From: Natranaeroarchaeum aerophilus
GTDB taxonomy: Archaea > Halobacteriota > Halobacteria > Halobacteriales > Natronoarchaeaceae
Length of the DNA: 64,000 nucleotides
Reading direction: 5' to 3'
Assembly: GCF_023638055.1 (NCBI RefSeq)
Contig: NZ_JAKRVY010000001.1
Location: 317,815 to 381,814 of the forward strand
In this document: positions 9,288 to 15,964 of the stretch, piece by piece
How the letters are laid out: every line of letters starts with the position of its first letter
Position numbering within the stretch: the first letter of the stretch is position 1
Translations under genes and position numbers: made by a program
The notes under the pieces: generated by a model
What the model was told of the DNA's origin: nothing
Databases searched by the model: none
What the model saw: the letters and a program-made list of their open reading frames with translations, nothing else

Positions 9288-9803
9288 CTACTCGCCTTCT
9301 GGCTCCGGTTCTTCGGGTGCCTGCAGATCGCTCGCCGAGACGAGTTGCTGGACGGTGTCTAGCTCCAGTGCTGCGATCAGCTCCTCGGGCTCACCGTCGG
9401 CACGAACCGCTCCAGTTCGCGGGAACTCCTCGACGATCTCGATCGAGTACTCGTCACCGATTTCGGTCCGCATCGCATCTATTTCCTCCTCGATGAACTC
9501 GATGATCTCGCCTTCACGTTCCTGGAACCGAGCCTGGATCTCCGCCTGTGCATCCTCCTCGTCGAGTTCGCCGTCCTCGACTTCCTGCTGGACCTCCTCT
9601 TGGACCTCCTGCTGGATGGTCGCCTGAATCTCCTGGAGTTGCTGCTGGTCGATACTGGCGACGATTCCGATGCCGCTCTCACTGGCCGCCTCGTCGTCGT
9701 CTCCCAGTCCTAACTGTTCAGTACAGCCTGCAAGCAGTGCTGTGCCACCGATACCCGCACCCTGAAGGAACCGTCGACGCCCCGCCTCAAAGTTGTCTAC
9801 CAT
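9288..9803 (-). CDS. Tat-type lipoprotein, Gln/Glu-rich coiled coil
   Basis: A 171-residue exported protein. The N-terminus has a twin-arginine signal (RRRFLQG, residues 9-15) followed by a hydrophobic stretch and the lipobox LLAGC, with the lipidated Cys at about residue 27, so it is probably exported folded and anchored in the membrane. Residues of about 50-115 are extremely rich in Gln and Glu and predict a long coiled coil. A short globular-looking C-terminal part ends in an acidic Pro/Glu tail. I do not recognise a functional family. It lies upstream of the thermosome gene on the same strand, but 150 bp and a strong promoter separate them. Confidence 0.7.
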   Translation of the reverse strand: MVDNFEAGRRRFLQGAGIGGTALLAGCTEQLGLGDDDEAASESGIGIVASIDQQQLQEIQATIQQEVQEEVQQEVEDGELDEEDAQAEIQARFQEREGEIIEFIEEEIDAMRTEIGDEYSIEIVEEFPRTGAVRADGEPEELIAALELDTVQQLVSASDLQAPEEPEPEGE

Positions 9804-9890
9804 TCACCGACAGTAGCCGCTGGAGAAGATTAACCCCTGTGAAAGCGATTCCCTGTCCTCCCAAACCGTTCCGGACACTCGGGACAACTG

Positions 9891-10439
9891 TCAACCGCTG
9901 TACTGGTGGTAGTCCATCCCCTGGCGCTTGAGTTCGTTGTGTTTGCGCTCCAGGAAGGAGTAGACCGAGCCGTGTGGCGCGCCGTCGATGATCATCTCTG
10001 CGGCGTCCCGAACTGTCTCGACTTCCTGTGGCGTGCCGATCGTCGCCAGCGTCGACCCGTAGATGACGACTGCCGCACCGGTGAGCTCTTCCATCAGCTC
10101 GCGTGTCCGGCCGTTCTCGCCGATCAGTCGGCCCTTCTGGCGCTTGAGGTCGTTCTTGTTGCGCGTGGCCGCGCCGATATCGATGATATCGAGCATCATC
10201 ATCTCGTCGTCGAGCAGGGCCATCGCGTCCTCGGGTGCGAACCCGCGGCCGATCGCGCGGACGATCTCCGGCCCCTTGAGCGCGGTCACCGGATCGCCGG
10301 TCTTTTCGATCCCCACCGAGCCGTTTTCGGAGTCGACATCGAGTCGCACCTCCGCTCGCCGTTCGATCTCGCGGAGCGTCTCACCCCCTTCGCCGATCAG
10401 CGCACCGATCCGGTCCTGCGGAATCTTCACGTGTTGCAT
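9891..10439 (-). CDS. KH-domain RNA-binding protein (archaeal Pno1/Dim2-like)
   Basis: A 182-residue protein with two KH domains. The GxxG loops are IGEGGETL near residues 14-21 and IGENGRTR near 113-120, and the protein ends in KRQGMDYHQYSG. Eukaryotic Pno1/Dim2 guides 18S rRNA 3'-end processing, and the archaeal relative is thought to act in 30S maturation; this role is inferred from the family. The ATG at 10439 (MQHVKIPQDRIG) is the conserved start, while the longer reading frame runs through the divergent gene's promoter. In many archaea this gene neighbours rio1 and eIF1A, which are not seen here. Confidence 0.9.
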   Translation of the reverse strand: MQHVKIPQDRIGALIGEGGETLREIERRAEVRLDVDSENGSVGIEKTGDPVTALKGPEIVRAIGRGFAPEDAMALLDDEMMMLDIIDIGAATRNKNDLKRQKGRLIGENGRTRELMEELTGAAVVIYGSTLATIGTPQEVETVRDAAEMIIDGAPHGSVYSFLERKHNELKRQGMDYHQYSG

Positions 10440-10536
10440 GGGTAGCGGTAGTAGGTCGATCTGTAAAAGCTTTCTCCGGGACGCCGTACCGTGCGTAGTC
10501 GAAACGTCCAATTCGGTGCGCTTCGAAGGGTCCACT

Positions 10537-10917
10537 GTGGAGTTCGATCTCCGATCCGCCCGCTCTGACGACAGCCTCGGGGTCCGGTCCTTGCTCGATG
10601 CCGCCGTCCTTGCAGTCGATGACATCGACGACCGGATCGCGGCAGGTGATGTCCTCGTTGCAACCGCAGACGGTCGAATCGTCGGCGTCGTCGTTCTCGA
10701 CTCGCGGCCCGATGTGACTCATATCGTGGGAATCGCCGTTCAGCGTCGTCGCCGCGCGAAGGGCATCGGCACCGCGCTCGTCGAAGCGGCGAGTCGCCGT
10801 GGCCCGCTTACCGCAGAGTTCGACGAGCGCGTCAGGCCGTTCTACGAGTCACTCGGATTCGAGATCGAACCGGCTGACGACCCCGGCCGGTGTCGGGGTG
10901 TTCTCGACCGGGCCTGA
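10537..10917 (+). CDS. GNAT-family N-acetyltransferase
   Basis: A small acetyltransferase that would move acetyl from acetyl-CoA to an unknown acceptor. The core is visible as IVGVVVLDSRPDVTHIVGIAVQRRRRAKGIGTAL read in pieces: the acetyl-CoA loop is RRRRAKGIGTAL, followed by the typical late VRPFYESLGFEI strand. From a GTG at 10537 it would have 126 residues; another GTG at 10516 adds seven. No ATG fits, because the only in-frame ATG (10438) overlaps the start of the divergent KH gene. The short length and non-ATG start make the exact 5' end uncertain. Confidence 0.75.
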   Translation: MEFDLRSARSDDSLGVRSLLDAAVLAVDDIDDRIAAGDVLVATADGRIVGVVVLDSRPDVTHIVGIAVQRRRRAKGIGTALVEAASRRGPLTAEFDERVRPFYESLGFEIEPADDPGRCRGVLDRA

Positions 10918-10994
10918 TCGACTGGCGCCGCGGAACCCACAGCGCCGGATCGAAACGGCTGGTCTTTTACCCCAGACTTCCTCAGATACGAGTA

Positions 10995-11576
10995 ATGACA
11001 CGGATCGTTGCGGTCCCCGGCAGTCTCCGCTCGGAGAGCTACACGCGGACTGCCCTCCTGTATGCCCTCGACAGCGCCGAACGGGCCGGTGCAGAGACGG
11101 AACTCCTCGACCTCCGGGAATACGATCTCCCGCTTTACAACCCGGACCTCGATTCACCGGGAGATAGTGAACTGGTCAAGCGCCGGATCCGCGAGGCTGA
11201 TGGCGTCCTGATCGGCTCGCCCAACTACCATGGGAGCTACTCCGCCGCCTTCCGCAATTTTCACGATTACTGCAGCTACGACGACTTCGAGGACACGGTT
11301 GTCGGTCTGCTCGCTGTCGCGGGCGGGGACGCGTACGCGAGTACGCTCGATCACCTCCGGGTTACGATGCGTGGCGTCCACGCCTGGGTACTGCCAGAAC
11401 AGGTTGGTATCCCGAACGTCTACGACCAGTTCGAGTCGGACGCCGAGGCTATCGACGGACGGGCGTTCGTCGATTCCGAGATACACCAGCGCGTCGACGA
11501 ACTCGGGCGGTTGATTGTCGAGCACGCCGAGCGGCTGGGACGGCCCACCGATCTCCGGATCGACACCAACAATTAA
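10995..11576 (+). CDS. NADPH-dependent FMN reductase family protein
   Basis: A 193-residue flavodoxin-fold enzyme. It begins MTRIVAVPGSLRSESYT, the FMN phosphate-binding loop GSLRxxSYT being typical of NAD(P)H-dependent FMN reductases/quinone or azo reductases. Residues near 75-85 read IGSPNYHGSYSAAFRNFHDY, the second flavin-contact loop. It probably supplies reduced flavin or reduces quinones in the cytoplasm; the acceptor is unknown. The ATG at 10995 is selected because the family starts right before this loop. It follows the GNAT gene on the same strand by 77 bp. Confidence 0.87.
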   Translation: MTRIVAVPGSLRSESYTRTALLYALDSAERAGAETELLDLREYDLPLYNPDLDSPGDSELVKRRIREADGVLIGSPNYHGSYSAAFRNFHDYCSYDDFEDTVVGLLAVAGGDAYASTLDHLRVTMRGVHAWVLPEQVGIPNVYDQFESDAEAIDGRAFVDSEIHQRVDELGRLIVEHAERLGRPTDLRIDTNN

Positions 11577-11583
11577 CCCTTGG

Positions 11584-11853
11584 TCAACTCCTCTCCTCGA
11601 TCAACTGCTCTTTTTGTGCTCGCGTCAGCTGTTTGATCTCATACTCCCGAGCCATCGCCGCGGACCTGGTGTCGTGGGGTTCTGAATGGACCAGCTCGAC
11701 CGGCGTCCTGCCACGAGTGTACTTCGCGCCCGCACCGCTATCGTGCTCGTCAACGCGACGCTCGATGTCGGTGGTGTAGCCGGTGTAGAGCGTCCCGTCG
11801 GCACACTCCAGCACGTATACGTAGTGTGTACCCATCGGTGGTGAATCGGACAC
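11584..11853 (-). CDS. GIY-YIG nuclease family protein
   Basis: An 89-residue single-domain protein with the signature HYVYVLECADGTLYTGYTTD, in which YVY and YTGYT correspond to GIY...YIG. It is followed by R33, H37 and a KYTRGRTPVELVHSE region, and a late EYEIKQLTRAQKEQLIE helix holding the metal-binding Glu. These UvrC-like small nucleases are widespread and their cellular substrates are unclear. The start may be the first Met or MGTHYVYVLE six codons later (11835). It is convergent with the FMN reductase gene, 7 bp apart. Confidence 0.88.
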   Translation of the reverse strand: MSDSPPMGTHYVYVLECADGTLYTGYTTDIERRVDEHDSGAGAKYTRGRTPVELVHSEPHDTRSAAMAREYEIKQLTRAQKEQLIEERS

Positions 11854-11908
11854 GGTACAGGTAAAGGCTCCGCGTGGTGATCACCGCGCTGGACTTCCCG
11901 GAACGGAC

Positions 11909-12058
11909 TTACGCTTGCTGTGCACGAAGGCGTGCTGCCTCCGCGATACCGGCGTTAGCCGAACAGCTCGGACACGCAAAGATCCGCCCGTATTCGTCAG
12001 CGAAGACGCGCTCGAAACGCTCTGAGACGTGCGCGTTACAGTGGTCACACGTGGGCAT
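11909..12058 (-). CDS. Short zinc-ribbon protein (probably DUF7563-like)
   Basis: A 49-residue protein starting MPTCDHCNAHVSERFERVFA and ending in ARLRAQQA. C4/C7 and C29/C32 (CPSC) make a compact zinc ribbon, and the ANAGIAEAARLRA tail is helical. I recognise this as a conserved very small haloarchaeal zinc-finger protein; its function is unknown. A longer open frame covers the region in another phase but lacks any recognisable feature. The gene sits upstream of the GIY-YIG gene on the same strand with a 55-bp gap. Confidence 0.8.
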   Translation of the reverse strand: MPTCDHCNAHVSERFERVFADEYGRIFACPSCSANAGIAEAARLRAQQA

Positions 12059-12427
12059 TGGGCACAACCGGCACAGATAGTACCGGCATCCAATGGTACG
12101 TTCTGTCGCACCATATACTTTTCTAAACCACCATCGTTATCTCTCACAACGAAAAGTTTGTTTTCAGAGTTGTAAAGTCCAGTGTAGTGTTGACCTGACC
12201 ACGAATAACTGATAATCCGGTGAACTCGGCGGGTTGTGGATGTGTCCGTACTGTCGCGCGGGCTGGTCACCAACCGAAGATCAGCGGTGGATTTCTACTG
12301 TCTGGACTTTATATCCTGTTACTATGGGGGAATATATGGGCATGACCAGTGCTGGACAACCGTGAGAGGCCCGCTCGCCGGTCGATTTGGGAACGCTTAT
12401 AAAGTGCGATTTTCAATCTGAGCCCGT
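12059..12427. other. 369-bp AT-richer intergenic region between divergent small genes
   Basis: Holds the promoters of the divergent zinc-ribbon and histone-fold genes. On the plus strand there are two TATA-like boxes, CTTTATATCC at about 12308-12317 and CTTATAAAG at 12396-12404. On the minus strand AAGTATATGG lies around 12110-12120, about 55 bp before the zinc-ribbon ATG, implying a short leader. Open frames here have no recognisable protein features, and no tRNA-like folding is seen. Confidence 0.5.
12396..12404 (+). promoter_or_regulatory. TATA box of the histone-fold gene
   Basis: CTTATAAAG lies 24-32 bp upstream of the ATG at 12428, a textbook leaderless haloarchaeal promoter spacing. 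Confidence 0.65.
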
Positions 12428-12595
12428 ATGGCAGATCTAATTGTCAAAGCCGCCGTGAAGGAAGCGCTCGACGACAAGAACGTTGCATCGGACTTCTACG
12501 AAGCACTCGACGAGGAAGTCGACGAGCTCCTCGAAGACGCCGCCGCACGCGCCGAGGCCAACGACCGGAAGACGGTCCAGCCTCGCGACCTGTAA
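12428..12595 (+). CDS. Short histone-fold protein (DUF1931-like)
   Basis: A 55-residue acidic protein starting MADLIVKAAVKEALDD and ending RKTVQPRDL. The pattern of a short helix, the long central helix NVASDFYEALDEEVDELLED and the closing K-T-V-x-P-R-D-L matches the histone-fold motif in which the final loop contacts DNA or a partner. Members of the DUF1931/CBF-NF-Y-like group are usually longer; short versions like this are common in haloarchaea. The role in chromatin or transcription is inferred. Its own promoter lies upstream and a 7-T tract lies 20 bp after the stop codon, so it is a monocistronic gene. Confidence 0.85.
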   Translation: MADLIVKAAVKEALDDKNVASDFYEALDEEVDELLEDAAARAEANDRKTVQPRDL

Positions 12596-12615
12596 TTCGG
12601 TTCGATCCAACTCCG

Positions 12616-12622
12616 TTTTTTT
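12616..12622 (+). terminator. T-tract terminator after the histone-fold gene
   Basis: Seven consecutive T about 20 bp after the stop codon, preceded by GC-rich sequence, typical of archaeal intrinsic termination. Confidence 0.55.
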
Positions 12623-12648
12623 GAGCGAACCACAACGGGTAGGCTCGC

Positions 12649-13335
12649 CTACAGCCGTTCTACGGTTACGTCATCGGCAGTACCAACATGAATCTCGTCG
12701 GCGAGATCGACGAATAGGCCGTGCTCGACGACCCCCGGCAGCGTCGATAGTTGCTCCGCCAGCGTGTCCGGCGTCTCGATCGGTCCGAACTCACAGTCGA
12801 GGACGACGTTGCCGTTGTCGGTGACAACCGGTCCGTCCTTTCGCTCCGCGCTCCGGAGCGAGGGCTCCCCGCCCAGCTCCCGTATCTCGCGTTCCACGAC
12901 GGGTCGCGCTGCTGGCAGCGTCTCGACCGGAACGGGGCTGTCGAGCGTTTCGGCGCGCTTGCTCGGGTCGGCGACCACGAGGAAACGGTCGGCTGTGGCG
13001 TCTACGACCTTCTCGCGAGCGTGGGCCCCCCCACCGCCTTTGATCAACTGGCCGTCCGCAATCTGGTCAGCCCCGTCAATCGCGAGGTCGACGCCCGGAA
13101 CCTCGTCGAGGTCGACGACTGGGATCTCCTCCTCGATCGCTAGCTGGCGGGACTGAAACGATGTCGGCACTCCCTCGACATCGAGACCATCTCGTATTTT
13201 GTCTCCGATCGCTCTGATGGCGTGGGCTGCGGTGCTTCCGGTCCCGAGGCCCACAACCATCCCGTCCTCGACCGCGGTTGCCGCGTGCTCCCCGGCGCGA
13301 CGTTTCGCCTTTCTCGATCCGCCTGTGTTTTTCAT
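12649..13335 (-). CDS. rpiA: Ribose-5-phosphate isomerase A
   Basis: Interconverts ribose 5-phosphate and ribulose 5-phosphate; 228 residues, the normal RpiA length. Characteristic segments are VGLGTGSTAAHAI (phosphate loop, about residues 28-40), DLAIDGADQI (catalytic Asp region) and LIKGGGGAHAREK, plus KRAETL near 130. The start is MKNTGGSRKAKRRAGEHAA at 13335; an upstream in-frame ATG would add 41 residues with no resemblance to the family. It is convergent with the histone-fold gene and provides pentose for nucleotides. Confidence 0.96.
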   Translation of the reverse strand: MKNTGGSRKAKRRAGEHAATAVEDGMVVGLGTGSTAAHAIRAIGDKIRDGLDVEGVPTSFQSRQLAIEEEIPVVDLDEVPGVDLAIDGADQIADGQLIKGGGGAHAREKVVDATADRFLVVADPSKRAETLDSPVPVETLPAARPVVEREIRELGGEPSLRSAERKDGPVVTDNGNVVLDCEFGPIETPDTLAEQLSTLPGVVEHGLFVDLADEIHVGTADDVTVERL

Positions 13336-13514
13336 ACCCATCACTGCACAGGCAGACGGCAAAAACGTTTGAGATCCTGTCGGTCCGATTGGCGAACTGG
13401 CGACACCGACTACGTCCGGCGGGATGTGTCGCACGACGGCTATCCCCGCCGGAGCCACGTTCAGCGCATGGTCGGATGTCGCCGCCCTCTCGGGTATAAA
13501 CTCTCGGCCAGTGA

Positions 13515-13802
13515 TCAGCCATCGTCCAGCGCTTCGTGGATCTCCCCAACTAGCCGCTTTGCCTCGTCGACGTGTTCGTCCGCCGCCGGGTCGCCGGTAG
13601 TGTCAATCTCCGAGAGCAGCCTGTCGACGTGGCCGATCCGTTCTCCGATCACATCGGGGGACACGTCGGCTCCAGCGATATCTCCGGCGATAGCTTCGGC
13701 TTCGCCGATCCAGCGGCTGGCGTCTCGGTCAACCGGCCGTTCGGCAGTGGCTTTGAGGTGTGAATACAGCTCCGCAGTGAGCGCCTGTCGGTCGTCAGTC
13801 AT
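13515..13802 (-). CDS. Small helical protein in operon with orc1/cdc6
   Basis: A 95-residue acidic protein beginning MTDDRQALTAELYSHLKAT and predicted to be all helical (RWIGEAEAIAGDIAGAD, RIGHVDRLLSEIDTTGD, VDEAKRLVGEIHEAL). I recognise no functional family; it looks like a conserved haloarchaeal protein. Its ATG overlaps the end of the Orc1/Cdc6 gene by 8 bp, so the two are almost certainly co-transcribed. That makes a helper role in replication licensing a reasonable but unproven guess. Confidence 0.75.
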   Translation of the reverse strand: MTDDRQALTAELYSHLKATAERPVDRDASRWIGEAEAIAGDIAGADVSPDVIGERIGHVDRLLSEIDTTGDPAADEHVDEAKRLVGEIHEALDDG

Positions 13803-14934
13803 TGAGCCGCTCCAGCACCTCCTCCGACTCGTAGGCGAGCGAGAGCGCCCGCGAGCGTCCACGCCCCTCGATCTCGGCGTACTCGGTCTCGACGATACCG
13901 AGCTTTTCGAGTTTATTGACGATCTCCGAGTACCGGGTGTATCCCAGGTCGGTGCGGTCGTTGAAAACATCGTAGACCTCGCCTGCCTGCTCACCGTCGT
14001 GCTCGGCGATGACCTCGACGAGCGTTTGCTCGTTGTCGGTGAGATTGTTGAGGTTCCGCGAGAGGTGGATGTATTTGGATTTCTCGTAGGCGTCTTCGGC
14101 ATCCTGGACGCTGATGGTCCGACTGGCGCGCATCTCTGCGTTCAGGCCAGCCCGCCGGAGCAGGTCGATCCCCACCCGGAGATCGCCGCTGTTGGCGGTG
14201 AGTTCGGCGACGCGTTCGAGCACATCCGTGGTGACGACGCCCTCGTGAAAGCCCCGTTTCGCGCGCTCGCGGAGGATATCGACGATCTCTCCCTCACCAT
14301 AGCGGTTGAAGTACACCTCCTCGGGCCGGAAGACACTCTGAACGCGGCTATCGAGCTCGTCGATAACCTCCAGATCGGGGTCCGAGGAGATGACGATCAC
14401 GCCGATCTTCGCACCGGTGTGTTCCTCGTGGGCACGGAGCAGCGAGTAGAGGGTATCCGACGCCTCGTTCTCGTAGAACAGGTAGTTCACGTCGTCGAGC
14501 GCGACGACGAGTACCTCCTCGTCCTCGACGAGCCTGTCGGTGATCTGGGTAAACAGTTTCTTGAACGAGATCCCGCTGGTCGGCGGTTCGTAGTCGAAGA
14601 CGCCCTCGAACAGCCGGGAGAATACGGAGTATCGCGTCCCGTTGACCTGACAGTTTACCCTGACCGTCTTGATATCCGTCTGTGCACGGAGTTCGCTGAA
14701 CAGTTTCTGGACTGCGGTCGTCTTCCCAGTCCCCGGTGGACCACGCACCATCGCGTTGAGCGGGCGCGAGCCACGCACTGCGGGCCGCAACGCGTACTTG
14801 AGACTCTCCATCTGGCTCCCGCGGTGTTTGAACGTTTCCGGTACGTAATCGATCTCGAAGACGTGCTCGTCCCGAAAGACAGTCTCGTCCCAGCCGAGCA
14901 TATCGTCTTCGGGATCGTCACTCATCACTTTCAC
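13795..14934 (-). CDS. Orc1/Cdc6-family replication initiation protein
   Basis: AAA+ origin-binding and helicase-loading protein of 379 residues. Walker A is GPPGTGKTT (about 64-72), Walker B is VVALDDVNYLF (about 142-152) and sensor 1 is IGVIVISSDPDL; the arginine-rich ERAKRGFHEGV and GDLRVGIDLLRRAG sensor 2 region follow. The C-terminal winged helix (about 300-375) contains YTRYSEIVNKLEKLGIVE. The start may be M1 or M4 (MSDDPEDD). Haloarchaea have many Orc paralogues, and only some sit beside active origins. I saw no obvious origin-recognition-box repeats next to this gene. Confidence 0.94.
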   Translation of the reverse strand: MKVMSDDPEDDMLGWDETVFRDEHVFEIDYVPETFKHRGSQMESLKYALRPAVRGSRPLNAMVRGPPGTGKTTAVQKLFSELRAQTDIKTVRVNCQVNGTRYSVFSRLFEGVFDYEPPTSGISFKKLFTQITDRLVEDEEVLVVALDDVNYLFYENEASDTLYSLLRAHEEHTGAKIGVIVISSDPDLEVIDELDSRVQSVFRPEEVYFNRYGEGEIVDILRERAKRGFHEGVVTTDVLERVAELTANSGDLRVGIDLLRRAGLNAEMRASRTISVQDAEDAYEKSKYIHLSRNLNNLTDNEQTLVEVIAEHDGEQAGEVYDVFNDRTDLGYTRYSEIVNKLEKLGIVETEYAEIEGRGRSRALSLAYESEEVLERLND

Positions 14935-15010
14935 CGTGCTTGCGAATCCACTTAACCCTTCGGCAGTCGCACGTCAGACGCCGAGAATCGGCCCTCTGCG
15001 TCCGTTTCGA

Positions 15011-15877
15011 TCAGTCGAAAACCTCGACGGTCACGTCGCCGGTGCTCGACCTGACTCGCACCCGATGGGTCCCATCGCCAAGCGTCCCCTCGAACCGTCC
15101 GGACCGCTGTGCGACGGCCTCGAACTGTCCCGCGCCAGTCACGTCGCCCGTACTGCTCTCGGCGTCGGCGGTGACGTCGAGTTCGGGCGCGACCCGCAGG
15201 GCTACGTCGCCTGTGTCCGTATCGATCGACACGTCACCGTCCAGCGCCGGAAACCCGACCTCGACGTCGCCCGTGTCGGTGTCTACCTGTCGGAGCATCC
15301 GACCGTCCTCGACGGACAGGTCACCCGTGTTCGTCCTGACCCCGGTCGGCGTCGCCGCGTCGCCGGTCTCGACGTCGCCAGTATTCGTCCGAACCTCGGC
15401 CACGCCATCAGTCACCTGGATGTCGCCTGTATTTGTCTCCACGTCGGTTTCGGTGTCCCCGGTGGCAGCGGTCAGATCACCCGTATTCGTCTCCAACCGG
15501 GCCACAGCTACCGAGGACGGTACGGTGACGTTCAGATCGATCCGTGGTGTCGAACCGAACAGCAGGCCGCTCGCATCGGTATTGCCCTGGACGCGCAGGG
15601 CCAGCGAGTCCCCGTTTCGCTCCGCTTCGAGTGTGAGTTCGTCCAGCTGGTCCTCGTCGTTCGCCTGCCTTTCGCCCTCCACGAGCACGTCGTCGCGGTC
15701 AGCGGTATCGACTGTCAGGTCGCCGACGCGGGTTTCGACCGTCAGTTGCTCCGTCTCATACGTCCGGCTTATCTCCTCCGTCACGCCGTCGCCGACCGAT
15801 ACACAGCCCGCGAGGGCACCGATTGCCGCCGTTCCGAGCCCACCGAGGAGCGTTCGGCGCGATTCCTCTCGTGTCAT
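15011..15877 (-). CDS. Lipoprotein with TGD-repeat beta-solenoid (DUF4097-like)
   Basis: A 288-residue exported protein. The N-terminus MTREESRRTLLGGLG plus the lipobox ALAGC (Cys near residue 25) indicates a Tat-exported lipoprotein. The mature part contains eight copies of [N/D/S]TGD[V/L/I] at roughly 12-20 residue spacing, alternating with short beta strands, the pattern of DUF4097 proteins thought to form a parallel beta helix. A putative cell-surface scaffold; no ligand can be inferred. It lies upstream of the orc gene on the same strand with a 76-bp gap. Confidence 0.85.
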   Translation of the reverse strand: MTREESRRTLLGGLGTAAIGALAGCVSVGDGVTEEISRTYETEQLTVETRVGDLTVDTADRDDVLVEGERQANDEDQLDELTLEAERNGDSLALRVQGNTDASGLLFGSTPRIDLNVTVPSSVAVARLETNTGDLTAATGDTETDVETNTGDIQVTDGVAEVRTNTGDVETGDAATPTGVRTNTGDLSVEDGRMLRQVDTDTGDVEVGFPALDGDVSIDTDTGDVALRVAPELDVTADAESSTGDVTGAGQFEAVAQRSGRFEGTLGDGTHRVRVRSSTGDVTVEVFD

Positions 15878-15964
15878 ATCTTCGTGTTTACCCTCCAGGG
15901 GTTTTAATCCGGACCGTCAGTTACCGACGTAGCAACCCTGAGAAAGATTTTTGTACCGGCATTC

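Noticed and set aside
11881-12273. 130-codon minus-strand frame over the zinc-ribbon gene
   Set aside because: The shorter zinc-ribbon frame explains the region; this frame has no family features and spans a promoter.
12236-12421. Short plus-strand frame upstream of the histone-fold gene
   Set aside because: It covers the TATA box of the next gene and has no coding character.
14935-15010. Replication origin beside orc1/cdc6
   Set aside because: The gap is too short and has no origin-recognition-box repeats or AT-rich unwinding element.
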